Assembly: GCF_002310815.1 (NCBI RefSeq)
Contig: NZ_CP011032.1
Location: 3,016,001 to 3,080,000, forward strand
DNA: 64,000 nt
Reading direction: 5' to 3'
From: Pseudoalteromonas tunicata
GTDB lineage: Bacteria; Pseudomonadota; Gammaproteobacteria; Enterobacterales; Alteromonadaceae
Made by a program: the position numbers and the translations under genes. Numbering within the stretch: the stretch's first letter is position 1; the number at the start of each line of letters is the position of its first letter. The notes beneath the pieces were generated by a model. It was not told where the DNA came from. It saw only the letters and a program-made list of their open reading frames with translations, and searched no databases. This document shows positions 21,338 through 30,504 of this stretch, one piece after another.

Positions 21338-22447
21338 TTAACGATTTAGATAATACGCTTTCTCTGAAATTGTATGATAACTGATTACTTGTTGTAAAAA
21401 TGCATCATACGATTGCCAAATTTCATTCATTTTAGGATCTGCTGCTATTTGTTCTTGCATCACTTGCGCTGTTGCTTGTTTTAATGCAGCCATCACTTCG
21501 GGCGGTAACGGTCTAATATCAACATGATATTTATTTTTTAATTGCTCTAACGCTTCATTATTTCGCGCAGTATATTCATCTAGCATATCTGTATTTGCTA
21601 CACGCATTGCCGCTGTTACAATTGCTTGTAAATCTTTTGGTAGCGCATTAAACGCATCTTTATTGATTAGAAACTCTAAGTTTGCACCCGGCTCATGCCA
21701 CCCTGAATAATAATAAAACTCGGCCGCTTTATTTAAGCCAAATGCTAAATCATTATAGGGACCCACCCACTCAGTTGCATCAATAGCTCCAGTTTGCAGT
21801 GCTGTGAATAAATCACCTCCGGTTAGCGACACAGGGATACCGCCCAACTTTTTCAATACCTCGCCACCTAAACCTGGGATCCGCATTTTTAACCCTTGTA
21901 AATCATCCACACTGTTGATTTCTTTTTTGAACCAGCCAGCAAGTTGCACTCCAGTATTGCCACCTGCGGCGGGTATTAAATTAAAGGGGGCATACAAGTC
22001 TTGCCATAACTTTAAACCACCACCATGGTGTAACCAACCGTTTACCTCTTGAGCATTCATACCAAATGGAATTGCAGTAAAAAATTGTGCGGCTGGAATT
22101 TTACCTTTCCAATAATAAGCCGCACTATGGCCCATTTGTGCCGTACCAGCTGACACCGTATCAAACACTTCAAAACCAGGTACCATTTCACCGGCGCCGT
22201 AAACTTTAATTTTAAGGCGTCCATTACTCATCAGCTCTACGTTTTTAGCAAAACGTTCAGGTGCGGTGCCTAAACCCGGGTAATTCTTTGGCCAACTGGT
22301 CACCAACTTCCATTTAATCGGTGCAGGCTCTTCATAAACTGCGCTATGAGTCGTTACTTGATTTTGCTCTGCAGGCGTTTTATCGCCGCAACCACTCAAA
22401 ATAAAACCGAAGAAAATAGCACACCATGGAATGAGTTTATTTTTCAT
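21338..22447 (-). CDS. TRAP transporter solute-binding lipoprotein, TakP-like
   Basis: The 369-residue binding protein captures the substrate in the periplasm for the DctQM permease encoded just upstream. It has a lipoprotein signal (FFGFILSGC), so it is membrane-anchored and not free. The sequence resembles TakP, the 2-oxoacid-binding TRAP protein: GAGEMVPGFEVFDTVSAGT, AAYYWKG, GGNTGVQLAGWFKKEI, GLKMRIPGLGGEVLKKLGG, DATEWVGPYND and YYYYSGWHEPG. By that resemblance, pyruvate, other 2-oxoacids or similar monocarboxylates are the likely cargo; this is inference. The gene is last in the order dctQ-dctM-dctP. Confidence 0.9.
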   Translation of the reverse strand: MKNKLIPWCAIFFGFILSGCGDKTPAEQNQVTTHSAVYEEPAPIKWKLVTSWPKNYPGLGTAPERFAKNVELMSNGRLKIKVYGAGEMVPGFEVFDTVSAGTAQMGHSAAYYWKGKIPAAQFFTAIPFGMNAQEVNGWLHHGGGLKLWQDLYAPFNLIPAAGGNTGVQLAGWFKKEINSVDDLQGLKMRIPGLGGEVLKKLGGIPVSLTGGDLFTALQTGAIDATEWVGPYNDLAFGLNKAAEFYYYSGWHEPGANLEFLINKDAFNALPKDLQAIVTAAMRVANTDMLDEYTARNNEALEQLKNKYHVDIRPLPPEVMAALKQATAQVMQEQIAADPKMNEIWQSYDAFLQQVISYHTISEKAYYLNR

Positions 22448-22459
22448 TTATTATTTTTC

Positions 22460-23839
22460 CTATCCATATAATTTTGAAGGTAACCATGTCACCAGTTCAG
22501 GGTAAATAGCCATCAATACTAATAACAATAATTGGATCAGCACAAATGGAATTACACCTTTATAAATGTCGGTTGTTAAAATTGATTTCTCTGCGACCCC
22601 TCTTAAATAAAAAAGGGCAAAGCCAAATGGCGGTGTTAAAAATGAGGTTTGTAAATTAACAGCAATCATGATCCCAAGCCAAATTGGATCAACTCCCAGC
22701 ATTAATAGAATAGGAGCAACAATTGGCACCACAACAAAGGTTATTTCTATAAAATCAAGAATAAAACCAAGCAAAAACATCACAAACATCACAACAACCA
22801 CAGCTGAAAAAACGCCGCCGGGTAATTGCTCAAATAAACTCACCACCAGTTCTTCGCCACCAAAACCTCTAAATACCAATGAGAAAATAGCTGCACCAAT
22901 CAAAATCATAAAGACCATGGCCGTCACTTTTAACGTGCCTTGCATCACATAGTTTAAATTGGCTAAATTAAGCTGCTTTTGCCAAAGAGCAAGTACCATA
23001 GCCCCAAAAGCACCAATCCCCGAAGCCTCTGTCGGTGTGGCAAAACCCAATAAAATTGAACCAAGCACCACAGCAATAAGCATTAATGGTGGGATCAATG
23101 CCATCAATGGCCCAACTTTTCGCCGCTCTTTTATAGCCGAGATATCTTCATCCGTTAAACTCGGTACTTGCGACGGTTTGACGATAGCAAGCACAACAGA
23201 ATAAAGAATATAAAAACCAACCAGAATAAAGCCTGGCACTATCGCCCCAGCAAACAGATCCCCTACTGAAATCGTTTTTGGAGAAAAAATCCCCATGTTC
23301 AGTTGCGCTTGTTGATAACTACTGGCGAGTACATCTCCCAGTAAGACTAATGCAATTGAAGGTGGAATAATCTGCCCTAGAGTCCCCGTCGCAGCGATGA
23401 TGCCAGTACTGTAACGTGCACAATACCCACGCTTTAACATGGTCGGTAAAGCAAGCAACCCCATAGTGACCACTGTCGCCCCTACAATACCTGTACTTGC
23501 AGCCAACAGCATACCAACCAAAGTCACAGCAATGCCCATTCCAGCTTTAGTTTTGCCAAATAAAATCGCCATGGCGTCAAGTAAATTTTCCGCCACTTTT
23601 GATTTTTCTAGCATCATGCCCATAAATACAAATAAGGGCACAGCAAGCAACGTGGTATTACTCATAATGCCATATAGGCGATTAGGTAATGCATGTAAAA
23701 AAGCCATATCAAAATGACCTAGCAACACCCCAAAACCGGCAAATAACAATGATGTGCCAGCCAACGCAAACGCAACCGGAAAACCAGTTAAAAGCACCAA
23801 ACACACTAAACCAAAGAGATATAACGCCAAATAATCCAT
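22460..23839 (-). CDS. dctM: TRAP transporter large permease subunit (DctM type)
   Basis: A 459-residue integral membrane protein with about 12 helices, which moves the substrate using the Na+ gradient. Family motifs are GFPVAFALAGTS, PLFVFMGMMLEKS, ATGTLGQIIPPSIALVLLG, FATPTEASGIGAFGA and LQTSFLTPPFGFALFYLRG. It is 12 bases ahead of the binding-protein gene and one base behind dctQ, so the three are an operon. It has an extended cytoplasmic loop (EDISAIKERRK). Coupling to Na+ fits with the Na+-pumping NQR nearby. Confidence 0.95.
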   Translation of the reverse strand: MDYLALYLFGLVCLVLLTGFPVAFALAGTSLLFAGFGVLLGHFDMAFLHALPNRLYGIMSNTTLLAVPLFVFMGMMLEKSKVAENLLDAMAILFGKTKAGMGIAVTLVGMLLAASTGIVGATVVTMGLLALPTMLKRGYCARYSTGIIAATGTLGQIIPPSIALVLLGDVLASSYQQAQLNMGIFSPKTISVGDLFAGAIVPGFILVGFYILYSVVLAIVKPSQVPSLTDEDISAIKERRKVGPLMALIPPLMLIAVVLGSILLGFATPTEASGIGAFGAMVLALWQKQLNLANLNYVMQGTLKVTAMVFMILIGAAIFSLVFRGFGGEELVVSLFEQLPGGVFSAVVVVMFVMFLLGFILDFIEITFVVVPIVAPILLMLGVDPIWLGIMIAVNLQTSFLTPPFGFALFYLRGVAEKSILTTDIYKGVIPFVLIQLLLLVLMAIYPELVTWLPSKLYG

Positions 23840-23840
23840 C

Positions 23841-24377
23841 TTAAAACTCCTTTGGATGAGGCGCTAAAAAGGCAGGGAAAACGGTTATTGCAGCACGAAG
23901 TAACATCACAATCGCTTGTAAAAACAAGGTCAATGGCATTAATAAAAGTAGTGTTTTAAGCAGATAAACAAAAGGTAAGCCACCCGCTTCGATTGAGCCT
24001 TCAGATAAAAGCCAAGATTGCTCGACATAATCAAAGCTGGCCCAAAATATAAAACCAAGGGTTGGCATTAATAACAACAAGCAACCAAAAAAATCGATAA
24101 TTGCTTGCCTTTTAGGTGATAATTTGCGGTAAAAAACATCAACTCGGACATGGCTATTATGCTTGAGCGCATAACCACAGCCCAACATAAAAACACACGC
24201 ATGCAAGTACACAATTGACTCTTGCATGCCAATCCACCCCAAATTAAAACCATAACGCAAAATTACCACGGCGGTCATAATCACCACCATCAAAACGGTA
24301 AACCACGAAATAACTAGCCCTAATTTTTCAGTGAGTTTTTCAAGACTGATACAAAAAATGTGAATTAGACTTCGCAT
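23841..24377 (-). CDS. dctQ: TRAP transporter small permease subunit (DctQ type)
   Basis: A 178-residue protein with four predicted membrane helices, the usual DctQ form. Typical stretches are LVISWFTVLMVVIMTAVVIL, ESIVYLHACVFMLGCGYAL and HNSHVRVDVFYRKLSPKRQ. It is the first gene of the transporter operon. The ribosome-binding site is weak. The region upstream (24378-24473) must hold the operon promoter, but no clear boxes are seen. Confidence 0.92.
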   Translation of the reverse strand: MRSLIHIFCISLEKLTEKLGLVISWFTVLMVVIMTAVVILRYGFNLGWIGMQESIVYLHACVFMLGCGYALKHNSHVRVDVFYRKLSPKRQAIIDFFGCLLLLMPTLGFIFWASFDYVEQSWLLSEGSIEAGGLPFVYLLKTLLLLMPLTLFLQAIVMLLRAAITVFPAFLAPHPKEF

Positions 24378-24473
24378 AACTAGAATTTAAAATTAACAAC
24401 ATACGCGAAAATCTAACACTTAAATAACATCTAATAAACCTTTGTTATTTGTTTTCATATCAGAAACATCAAT

Positions 24474-24797
24474 TTAAAGTGTTGCGCTCACTTTTTTAGA
24501 ACCACCTAAGCATTTAGGTGATAATGGCGCTTGGTGATATAAATCGGTCCATTCATGAGGTGTATAAGTATGAAGCGCGAGTGCATGAATGTGATTCGCT
24601 AACTCATCAGCCAATACAGCATTAATGGCTCTATGGCGTTGTAATAAACGTTGATTTGCAAAATCCTCAGTTACAATAACCACCTTAAAATGTGACTCTA
24701 ACCCCGCACTGTGCATATGACTTTCATTAATAACTTCAAGGTGTTGACAGTTAAATTGAGCGATAAGCTTTTCTTCAATTCTGATTTGCATTTGCAT
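24474..24797 (-). CDS. BolA family protein
   Basis: The 107-residue protein has the BolA pattern: IEEKLIAQFNCQHLEVINES, HFKVVIVTEDFANQRLLQRHRAINAVLADEL split over the loop, and HALALHTYTPHEW. BolA-like proteins act with monothiol glutaredoxins in iron-sulfur handling and affect cell shape and stress responses. S/H residues of the SHMHSAG segment lie where BolA has its metal-ligand loop. The start has AAGG 12 bases before the first ATG; a second ATG two codons on is possible. In E. coli bolA is next to yajG and ampG; here both lie 2-5 kb away, which supports the assignment to the BolA1-type gene. Confidence 0.93.
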   Translation of the reverse strand: MQMQIRIEEKLIAQFNCQHLEVINESHMHSAGLESHFKVVIVTEDFANQRLLQRHRAINAVLADELANHIHALALHTYTPHEWTDLYHQAPLSPKCLGGSKKVSATL

Positions 24798-24975
24798 GAT
24801 AGACTTAACCTTTAATTAATCTTAGTGAAACTGTAGCGCATAACGCTTTAACCGCTGCGCTATTTTTTTGCCGATTGAGCCAAGCGCTTGTGTGCACAAC
24901 AAAGATTATTTTATTGTAAAAACGATGCAGGCTATAGCTAAAATTCGATTTTTTAAAAAAAGGGTTTAAATTGAA

Positions 24976-25578
24976 TTACCTAACATGATGAGGCAAAACA
25001 TAACGAAATGTTAAATTAATACGCCCCTGTTTTACGCTTGGTTGCTTTGGCAAACTATGTTGAAAATCGAGCTGCGAACGACCAGACATTAGCAGGCAGT
25101 CTCCACTTTGCAATTGTAAATTATAAACCTGTAGCGTCTGCTTTTGTCTCATCTTAAACAGGCGACTGGCGCCTAATGATAGTGATGCAATACAAGGTTC
25201 ACGACCAAGCTCAGGTTCATCATCGCTATGCCAGCCCATACTATCTTGGCCATCTCGATACCAATTAACCAGCAAAGCATTAAAAGGAACGCCGAAGGTA
25301 TGGCTTAATCTATTTTTGATTGCCAGTAATACAGCGGACCAAGGTTCTGGAGCCATGGTTAACCCCGAATACTGATACTCAAGCCCTTCATCAGCGATAT
25401 AACATTGCAATCGCGGGATAGAAACCGTTTTACCATAAATAACAATTTTGGGTTGCTGCCAGGCACACTCATCTAGCAAATAGTGGTACAACGCATCCGC
25501 CTTAACGCTACTAATGGTATTTTGATGGCAAATAAAGCCATTTGGTAAGGATTTAACCTTGGTGTTGAACAAAGGCAT
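24976..25578 (-). CDS. AlkB-like 2-oxoglutarate/Fe(II) dioxygenase
   Basis: The predicted enzyme repairs alkylated bases by oxidative demethylation. From ATG 25578 it has 200 residues; an in-frame TTG at 25602 would add eight. The iron ligands are H117 and D119 in MGWHSDDE and H174 in DFQHSLP; Arg in GRINLTFR binds 2-oxoglutarate. The motifs match the ALKBH2/3-like branch more than E. coli AlkB. The gene is divergent from rlmG with only about 34 bases between starts, so the two share a compact promoter region. No LexA or Ada site is evident. Confidence 0.9.
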   Translation of the reverse strand: MPLFNTKVKSLPNGFICHQNTISSVKADALYHYLLDECAWQQPKIVIYGKTVSIPRLQCYIADEGLEYQYSGLTMAPEPWSAVLLAIKNRLSHTFGVPFNALLVNWYRDGQDSMGWHSDDEPELGREPCIASLSLGASRLFKMRQKQTLQVYNLQLQSGDCLLMSGRSQLDFQHSLPKQPSVKQGRINLTFRYVLPHHVR

Positions 25579-25612
25579 GGTAAAATCAGTCACACTTTGC
25601 AATTAATCCAAT

Positions 25613-26755
25613 ATGATTATGATGACACAAGCCACTTTGGGCACAAAAGTATTTTCACTCGATCGTTTCCCACTCGATCAAATCAATCGCAGTTTACAAG
25701 CATGGGATTCCGCCGATGAATACCTAATTGATTATGTGAATGAACACCACCCAGAGTCAGAACACATTTTAATTTTAAATGATAGTTTTGGCGCCTTAAG
25801 TTGTTACTTTATCAGCCAAGGTAAACAGTGCACAACTGTCAGTGATTCGTATATTGCAGATCAAGCAACGTTACACAATATTGAGCAAAATCAATTAGAA
25901 AAAACACTATTAAACCAGCTCAATAGCTTATCAACTATTGAAGGTGAGTTCGATTTAGTCTTAATTAAACTGCCAAAAAACTTAGGTTATTTAGCGCATC
26001 AATTAGCCAGCATCAGTCAATCAGTTAGGCTCAAGACCCCTGTTATTGCTGCAGGTAAAACCAAGGATATCCACAATTCAACGTCAGTTAATTTTGAAAA
26101 GTTCATTGGCCCAACAAAAACAAGTCTAGCGGTCAAAAAATCGCGTTTAGTAATTAGCAATTTAATCAAAACGGCACAACCTAGCCCGTATCCTATTGAG
26201 TGGCCTCTTGAAAAAACCACGTTTAGCATTTTTAACCATGCAAATGTTTTTTCTCGTGACTCGTTAGATATTGGTGCACGATTTTTTGCCAACTATTTAC
26301 CGCATGGACAAAAACCGCTGGATGTCGTTGATTTAGGCTGTGGTAATGGTGTTATCGGATTGCAAACACTGCAAACGTTAGCAAGTGCCAAACTCACCTT
26401 TATTGATGAATCTTTTATGGCGATTGCGTCAGCAAAATTGAACGTAGAAAAAAATCTAGCTGAAAAAATAGAGCAATGTCAGTTTGTGCAAGGCGACTGC
26501 CTTAGTGATTTAGCAACACAGAGCCAAGATTTAATTTTATGTAATCCACCGTTTCATCAACTGCAAGCTGTAACCGATCATATTGCACGTCAAATGTTTG
26601 AAGATAGCCACCGTGTACTTCGCAGCGGTGGAGAGCTTAGAATTGTCGGCAACCGCCATTTAGATTACCACGAACAACTTAAACACTTGTTTGGGAACTG
26701 CCGCTTATTAGGTTCAAACAAGAAATTTGTCGTACTCAGCGCTAAAAAACGTTAA
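25613..26755 (+). CDS. rlmG: 23S rRNA (guanine-1835-N2) methyltransferase
   Basis: RlmG methylates G1835 of 23S rRNA. The 380-residue protein has two related Rossmann halves; the C-terminal one is catalytic, with VVDLGCGNGVIGLQTL for S-adenosylmethionine and LILCNPPFHQ as the NPPF active-site motif. The N-terminal start is uncertain: ATG codons at 25613, 25619 and 25622 are in frame and no strong ribosome-binding site distinguishes them. The pattern LQAWDSADEYLID near the start is typical for this protein. Confidence 0.94.
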   Translation: MIMMTQATLGTKVFSLDRFPLDQINRSLQAWDSADEYLIDYVNEHHPESEHILILNDSFGALSCYFISQGKQCTTVSDSYIADQATLHNIEQNQLEKTLLNQLNSLSTIEGEFDLVLIKLPKNLGYLAHQLASISQSVRLKTPVIAAGKTKDIHNSTSVNFEKFIGPTKTSLAVKKSRLVISNLIKTAQPSPYPIEWPLEKTTFSIFNHANVFSRDSLDIGARFFANYLPHGQKPLDVVDLGCGNGVIGLQTLQTLASAKLTFIDESFMAIASAKLNVEKNLAEKIEQCQFVQGDCLSDLATQSQDLILCNPPFHQLQAVTDHIARQMFEDSHRVLRSGGELRIVGNRHLDYHEQLKHLFGNCRLLGSNKKFVVLSAKKR

Positions 26756-26778
26756 TTACTAATTTAAGGGAAAATAAT

Positions 26779-27330
26779 ATGAGAGCAATCATTCTAGCTG
26801 CCAGCCTTCTTACCCTAGCAGCATGCCAAAATAGCCCAAGCCAAATCATCATTCAGCCTAACTATACGGCTGTGGGCAATCAATTGGTGGCTAAAAGCCT
26901 AAACGTAACTGTTACTGATGCGCGCTCTTCACAAAGCTCGTTAAAAATATTAACCGCTGATGGCACTACAACATTACCAAGTAACAATCTACAAACGAGC
27001 TTACAGCGTAGCTTCGAAGCTGCACTTGAGCGCCATGGTGCTAACACTAAAAATCCTAGTAATACCTTGGCTGAGCTCAAAATTCATCAACTTGAAGCCA
27101 TAGTAAAACAACAGACTCTTAAATATCGCAGTGAAGCAATTATTGAGCTGGAACTAATTGTAACAAAAGGTCAGCGCACATTTGCAAAATATTATAATGG
27201 TGACCAACATGGTGAAGGACCTTTACTTCACGATAAAGCCAAAATAGAAAGCGACCTTAATACCTTGTTAGAACAACTTATCTCCCGTATGGTAACTGAC
27301 GTTGAATTTAAAGAATTTTTAGAGGATTAA
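26779..27330 (+). CDS. yajG: YajG-family lipoprotein
   Basis: A 183-residue lipoprotein of unknown function. The signal peptide ends LTLAAC with Cys at residue 16. The mature part (VTVTDARSSQSSLKIL... and YRSEAIIELELIVTKGQRTFAKYYNGDQ) matches the YajG family. AAGGG stands 9 bases before the ATG. The gene is 4 bases ahead of a periplasmic cyclophilin and near ampG, which agrees with the enterobacterial neighbours yajG-ampG. Confidence 0.88.
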   Translation: MRAIILAASLLTLAACQNSPSQIIIQPNYTAVGNQLVAKSLNVTVTDARSSQSSLKILTADGTTTLPSNNLQTSLQRSFEAALERHGANTKNPSNTLAELKIHQLEAIVKQQTLKYRSEAIIELELIVTKGQRTFAKYYNGDQHGEGPLLHDKAKIESDLNTLLEQLISRMVTDVEFKEFLED

Positions 27331-27334
27331 TTCC

Positions 27335-27955
27335 ATGCCATTAAAGCTTTTTGGATTTGTTGTTTGCCTTTTAACGGCCAATTTTAGCTACGCAGCTATC
27401 GAAGGTAAATTTGTACAGAAAGATAATTTATTTCCAAAAGTACAAATCACAACCACTTTAGGGGCTATTGAAATAGAGCTAGACCGCAGTAAAGCCCCTA
27501 TCACAGTGAATAACTTTTTAACCTACGTGATGGATGGGAGTTACAAAGGCTCTGTTTTTCATCGTGTTGAAAAAGACGATGTCAATGAAAAGGATTTTGT
27601 GATCCAAGGCGGGGGTTATGATACCGACTATAATGGTATCGCCGAAAACGACCCAATATTTAATGAAAGTGGCAATGGCCTAAAAAATGATATGTACACT
27701 ATTGCCATGGCCTATCAAGACAGCAAACCTCATTCAGGTACTCGTCAATTCTTTTTTAACATGGAAAACAATGACCACTTAAACCCAGGGAAAGATTGGG
27801 GCTTTGCTGTTTTTGGCAGCGTTACGAATGGCTATGAAACGCTTGATAAAATTATGGCAGTAAAAACAGATTACAATGAAAAACTTGGCTATTCGTTTAT
27901 CCCTGTCACTCCAGTTGTTATTCTGGATGTAAAAATGGTCGAAGCTGCTCATTAA
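27335..27955 (+). CDS. Periplasmic cyclophilin-type peptidyl-prolyl isomerase
   Basis: The 206-residue protein has a signal peptide (LFGFVVCLLTANFSYA|AI) followed by one cyclophilin domain. The active-site Arg is in SVFHRVE and the QFFFNM segment lines the proline pocket; VIQGGGYD and IAMAYQDSKPHSGTRQFF are typical. It helps proteins fold in the periplasm. AGAGG lies 14 bases before the ATG, and the gene starts 4 bases after yajG, so they are cotranscribed. Confidence 0.93.
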   Translation: MPLKLFGFVVCLLTANFSYAAIEGKFVQKDNLFPKVQITTTLGAIEIELDRSKAPITVNNFLTYVMDGSYKGSVFHRVEKDDVNEKDFVIQGGGYDTDYNGIAENDPIFNESGNGLKNDMYTIAMAYQDSKPHSGTRQFFFNMENNDHLNPGKDWGFAVFGSVTNGYETLDKIMAVKTDYNEKLGYSFIPVTPVVILDVKMVEAAH

Positions 27956-27962
27956 TTTATTT

Positions 27963-27991
27963 CCCTCATTAGCCATAACTGCTAATGAGGG
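27963..27991 (+). terminator. Hairpin between the cyclophilin gene and ampG
   Basis: CCCTCATTAGC pairs perfectly with GCTAATGAGGG around a 7-base loop. There is no T run after it, so it may be a weak terminator, an attenuator or an mRNA-stabilising hairpin before ampG, which starts 30 bases later. Confidence 0.55.
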
Positions 27992-28021
27992 CATACAAAC
28001 ATAACAATAATAAGATTTTTT

Positions 28022-29413
28022 ATGAGTAATACGCTTTCAATCAAAGAATACTTTTCTTATTTCAAAGATCGCCGTTTAATTAATATTTTTATTTTTGGTA
28101 TGGCCAGCGGCTTTCCATGGGTGCTAATTGGCTCTGTGATGTCTGCGTGGCTAAAAGACGAAGGTTTAAGCCGCAGTACTATCGGCTTATTTGGCATTGT
28201 TTTTGGTGTTTATAGTATTAACTTTTTATGGTCCCCGCTTATCGACCGTATCAAACTGCCATTTTTGTATAAAAAGCTTGGCCAAAGACGTAGTTGGATT
28301 TTTATTTGCCAATTAGTGATTGTGCTCGCGACGTTTTCACTTTCCCAACTGGTAATCAAAGATCAGCTATTTTTAGCCGCTTTATTTTGTTTTGTAGTTG
28401 CATTAGCTTCGGCGACTCAAGATATTTCCATTGATGCATTTAGAATTGATACCCTGGCCGAGAGCGAAAGCCATAAAACCACGGCTGCCGCAGCAATGGC
28501 TACATCAGGTTGGTGGTCTGGTTATGCGTTACTCGGTGCGATCCCATTTTATATTGCCGACTTCCCTAATTGGCAATGGGCCGATGTTTATCTCATTTTA
28601 ACAGGGTTGATGCTACTGCTCTGTTTTGCAGTCTTTTTTGCCAAAGAACCTACATCAAATCGCGATATTATCCAGGCAGAGCTGGAACGTAATTACCAAC
28701 TCGCCCTGGCAAATTCTCAGTTTCAGCTGAAGGCCTTACAAAAACCAATTGCATGGTTAATGGTAACGTTGATTGAACCTTTTAAAGTTTTCTTCAAAAA
28801 GAATGGCGTTAAGTCCGCATTGGCATTACTAGCTTTTATCTTTTTATTCAAAATAGGTGAAGCTTTTTTAGCGAGAATGTCGATTGTTTTTTATAAAGAA
28901 ATAGGTTTCAGCAATACCCAAATAGCCAATTATTCAAAACTTGGGACTGGGATTATTACAATTATTTTTGCATTCTTTGGCAGTATTTTTAACCATAGAT
29001 ACGGCATAGTGAAAGGATTAATGATTAGTGGCATCGCGATGGCAGCATCAAACTTGATGTTTTCAGTGATTGCAATTCAAGGGCCAAAAGAGCACCTTTA
29101 TGTTTTAGCCATTATTATTGATGGTTTTACCCAAGCATGGTCATTAGTAGCAATGGTGGCGTTTATTTCAATGCTATGTGATAGGGCTTTTACAGCAACA
29201 CATTACGCATTACTCGCTTCGCTTGGTAATTTAGGTAGAACAGTATTGTCGAGCTATAGCGGTGTGGTAATAGATGATTGGCTCAATGGCAATTGGGCAC
29301 TGTTTTTTGTGCTCACTGCATTAATGGTGATCCCATCGTTACTATTTTTGTGGTTGATAAGAAAGAAGCTCTACATTCTTGAAAAGAACTTTCATGCTAC
29401 AAGTAGACGTTAG
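28022..29413 (+). CDS. ampG: AmpG-like muropeptide permease (MFS)
   Basis: The 463-residue inner-membrane transporter imports anhydro-muropeptides for cell-wall recycling. Features of AmpG are FGMASGFPWVLIGSVMSAWL, LWSPLIDRI, SATQDISIDAFRID and YALLASLGNLGRTVLSSYSG. About 12 membrane helices are predicted. It is a little shorter than the E. coli protein. The gene follows yajG and the cyclophilin gene; the ribosome-binding site is weak. In other bacteria AmpG flux feeds beta-lactamase induction; no ampR/ampC pair is seen in this window. Confidence 0.9.
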   Translation: MSNTLSIKEYFSYFKDRRLINIFIFGMASGFPWVLIGSVMSAWLKDEGLSRSTIGLFGIVFGVYSINFLWSPLIDRIKLPFLYKKLGQRRSWIFICQLVIVLATFSLSQLVIKDQLFLAALFCFVVALASATQDISIDAFRIDTLAESESHKTTAAAAMATSGWWSGYALLGAIPFYIADFPNWQWADVYLILTGLMLLLCFAVFFAKEPTSNRDIIQAELERNYQLALANSQFQLKALQKPIAWLMVTLIEPFKVFFKKNGVKSALALLAFIFLFKIGEAFLARMSIVFYKEIGFSNTQIANYSKLGTGIITIIFAFFGSIFNHRYGIVKGLMISGIAMAASNLMFSVIAIQGPKEHLYVLAIIIDGFTQAWSLVAMVAFISMLCDRAFTATHYALLASLGNLGRTVLSSYSGVVIDDWLNGNWALFFVLTALMVIPSLLFLWLIRKKLYILEKNFHATSRR

Positions 29414-29459
29414 AGCTAAAAGATAACGCATCCGTGCTAGGTTTATCCTTGTTTAAAAC

Positions 29460-29699
29460 TTATTCGCCTTTAAGCAGCGCTAAACCTTCAATTGGATCTA
29501 CTTCAAGCGCATAACAATAACGCATGAATTCAACAACATCTAAACGACGCTCTTGGTTTTCAATTTTACCGATAAAAGAATGCGGCGTACCTAAAATTTG
29601 AGCAAGGCTACGCATTGTATGACCTTTCTCTTGGCGCTTATCTTTTAACCATTTTGTTAAACGTCCGTTTTCTTCAGACGAGACAGTTTTACCCATCAT
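29460..29699 (-). CDS. Small XRE-family DNA-binding protein
   Basis: A 79-residue protein made almost wholly of one helix-turn-helix domain: LKDKRQEKGHTMRSLAQILG, then HSFIGKIENQERRLDVVEFM. The ribosome-binding site AGGAG lies 6 bases before ATG 29699; an ATG at 29705 touches it and is unlikely, and ATG 29696 is possible. It probably represses or activates a nearby gene, but the target is unknown. It is convergent with ampG and has a long AT-rich upstream region. Confidence 0.88.
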   Translation of the reverse strand: MMGKTVSSEENGRLTKWLKDKRQEKGHTMRSLAQILGTPHSFIGKIENQERRLDVVEFMRYCYALEVDPIEGLALLKGE

Positions 29700-30273
29700 A
29701 TACATCTCCTACTAGATGAATGTTGTTTATTTTAAATTAAATGAGAATGCCCCTTCCCATTTAACGAAATGTTCAACGTTTTGTAATCAAAACATCAAAC
29801 AAATTGTGGCTATTAAAACACAAGCCCCAAATTAGGTATAGACGTTTTTTTTACCTTTACCTAATTTAGGTGCTTAATTCTTTTTTATTACAAAAAATAT
29901 GTAATATGCAAAAAAATAGCTAGGTTATTTCCGAAATCAACGACTCAATTTTAAATCGAAAAAATTCCGATTTTCGATATTAGCATAAAATAATTATTTT
30001 ACTTGTTGGTTTTTAATACTGTTTAATTTGAATTTACGGAAAATTTATAACCTGACGATAGAAAGATAATCTTACTAATTGTTTTTATTAAATAAAGTTA
30101 AATCATAAATACAAAAATACATTTCAACAATTTAATTAAGCAGCCTGTTCGTGCTAGTTCAAAATGTTAAAGGAGCGCTTTATCAAGTAGGAAGGCGATT
30201 TCACCTTAAAAATCTAAAAGTACCTGTTATACTAAAAATCATTAATCATAATTAACATGGTAATCAGATATTT
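29700..30273. other. AT-rich gap between XRE gene and a small gene
   Basis: About 570 bp with very low G+C. It must contain the promoter of the XRE gene (reverse) and that of the small membrane-protein gene (forward). No RNA gene, repeat or credible coding frame was found. Confidence 0.45.
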
Positions 30274-30444
30274 ATGATCCGCTTAATGTTTCTGCTCCCA
30301 ATTATTTTATGCCTTGTGTGGTACTTTTTTCTAAAGCAAAACAAAATCCCCCTTAAACAAGGTAAAAAAGGGTTTATTTACATTCTTATATTTAGTGCCT
30401 TCTTGTTAGGTTTTTTTACTTTAATGATCCAGATAACAAAATAG
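30274..30444 (+). CDS. Small two-helix membrane protein, hypothetical
   Basis: An ATG at 30274 opens a 56-codon frame ending TAG at 30442-30444. The product has two hydrophobic helices (LMFLLPIILCLVWYFFL and GFIYILIFSAFLLGFFTLMI) joined by a Lys-rich loop (KQNKIPLKQGKKG), with Lys at the C-terminus; this predicts a hairpin with a basic cytoplasmic loop. The ribosome-binding site is weak (GGTAA about 12 bases upstream). I do not recognise the family. The regular helix-loop-helix form in an otherwise AT-rich gap and the hairpin that follows it make it a likely real gene. Confidence 0.6.
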   Translation: MIRLMFLLPIILCLVWYFFLKQNKIPLKQGKKGFIYILIFSAFLLGFFTLMIQITK

Positions 30445-30465
30445 TACAAATAGATTAGAGAAATA

Positions 30466-30493
30466 AGCCTCTTGTAGAACGCTACAAGAGGCT
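30466..30493. terminator. Terminator hairpin between the small gene and the RND gene
   Basis: AGCCTCTTGTAG pairs with CTACAAGAGGCT around AACG, a 12-bp stem with a tetraloop. On the reverse strand the tail TTATTTCT is moderately U-rich, so it best serves the RND gene; on the forward strand there is no T run. Confidence 0.7.
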
Positions 30494-30504
30494 ATAAAGG
30501 TGTA

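Noticed and set aside
22668..23717. Three antisense frames across dctM
   Set aside because: They mirror the hydrophobic codons of dctM; no ribosome-binding sites or motifs.
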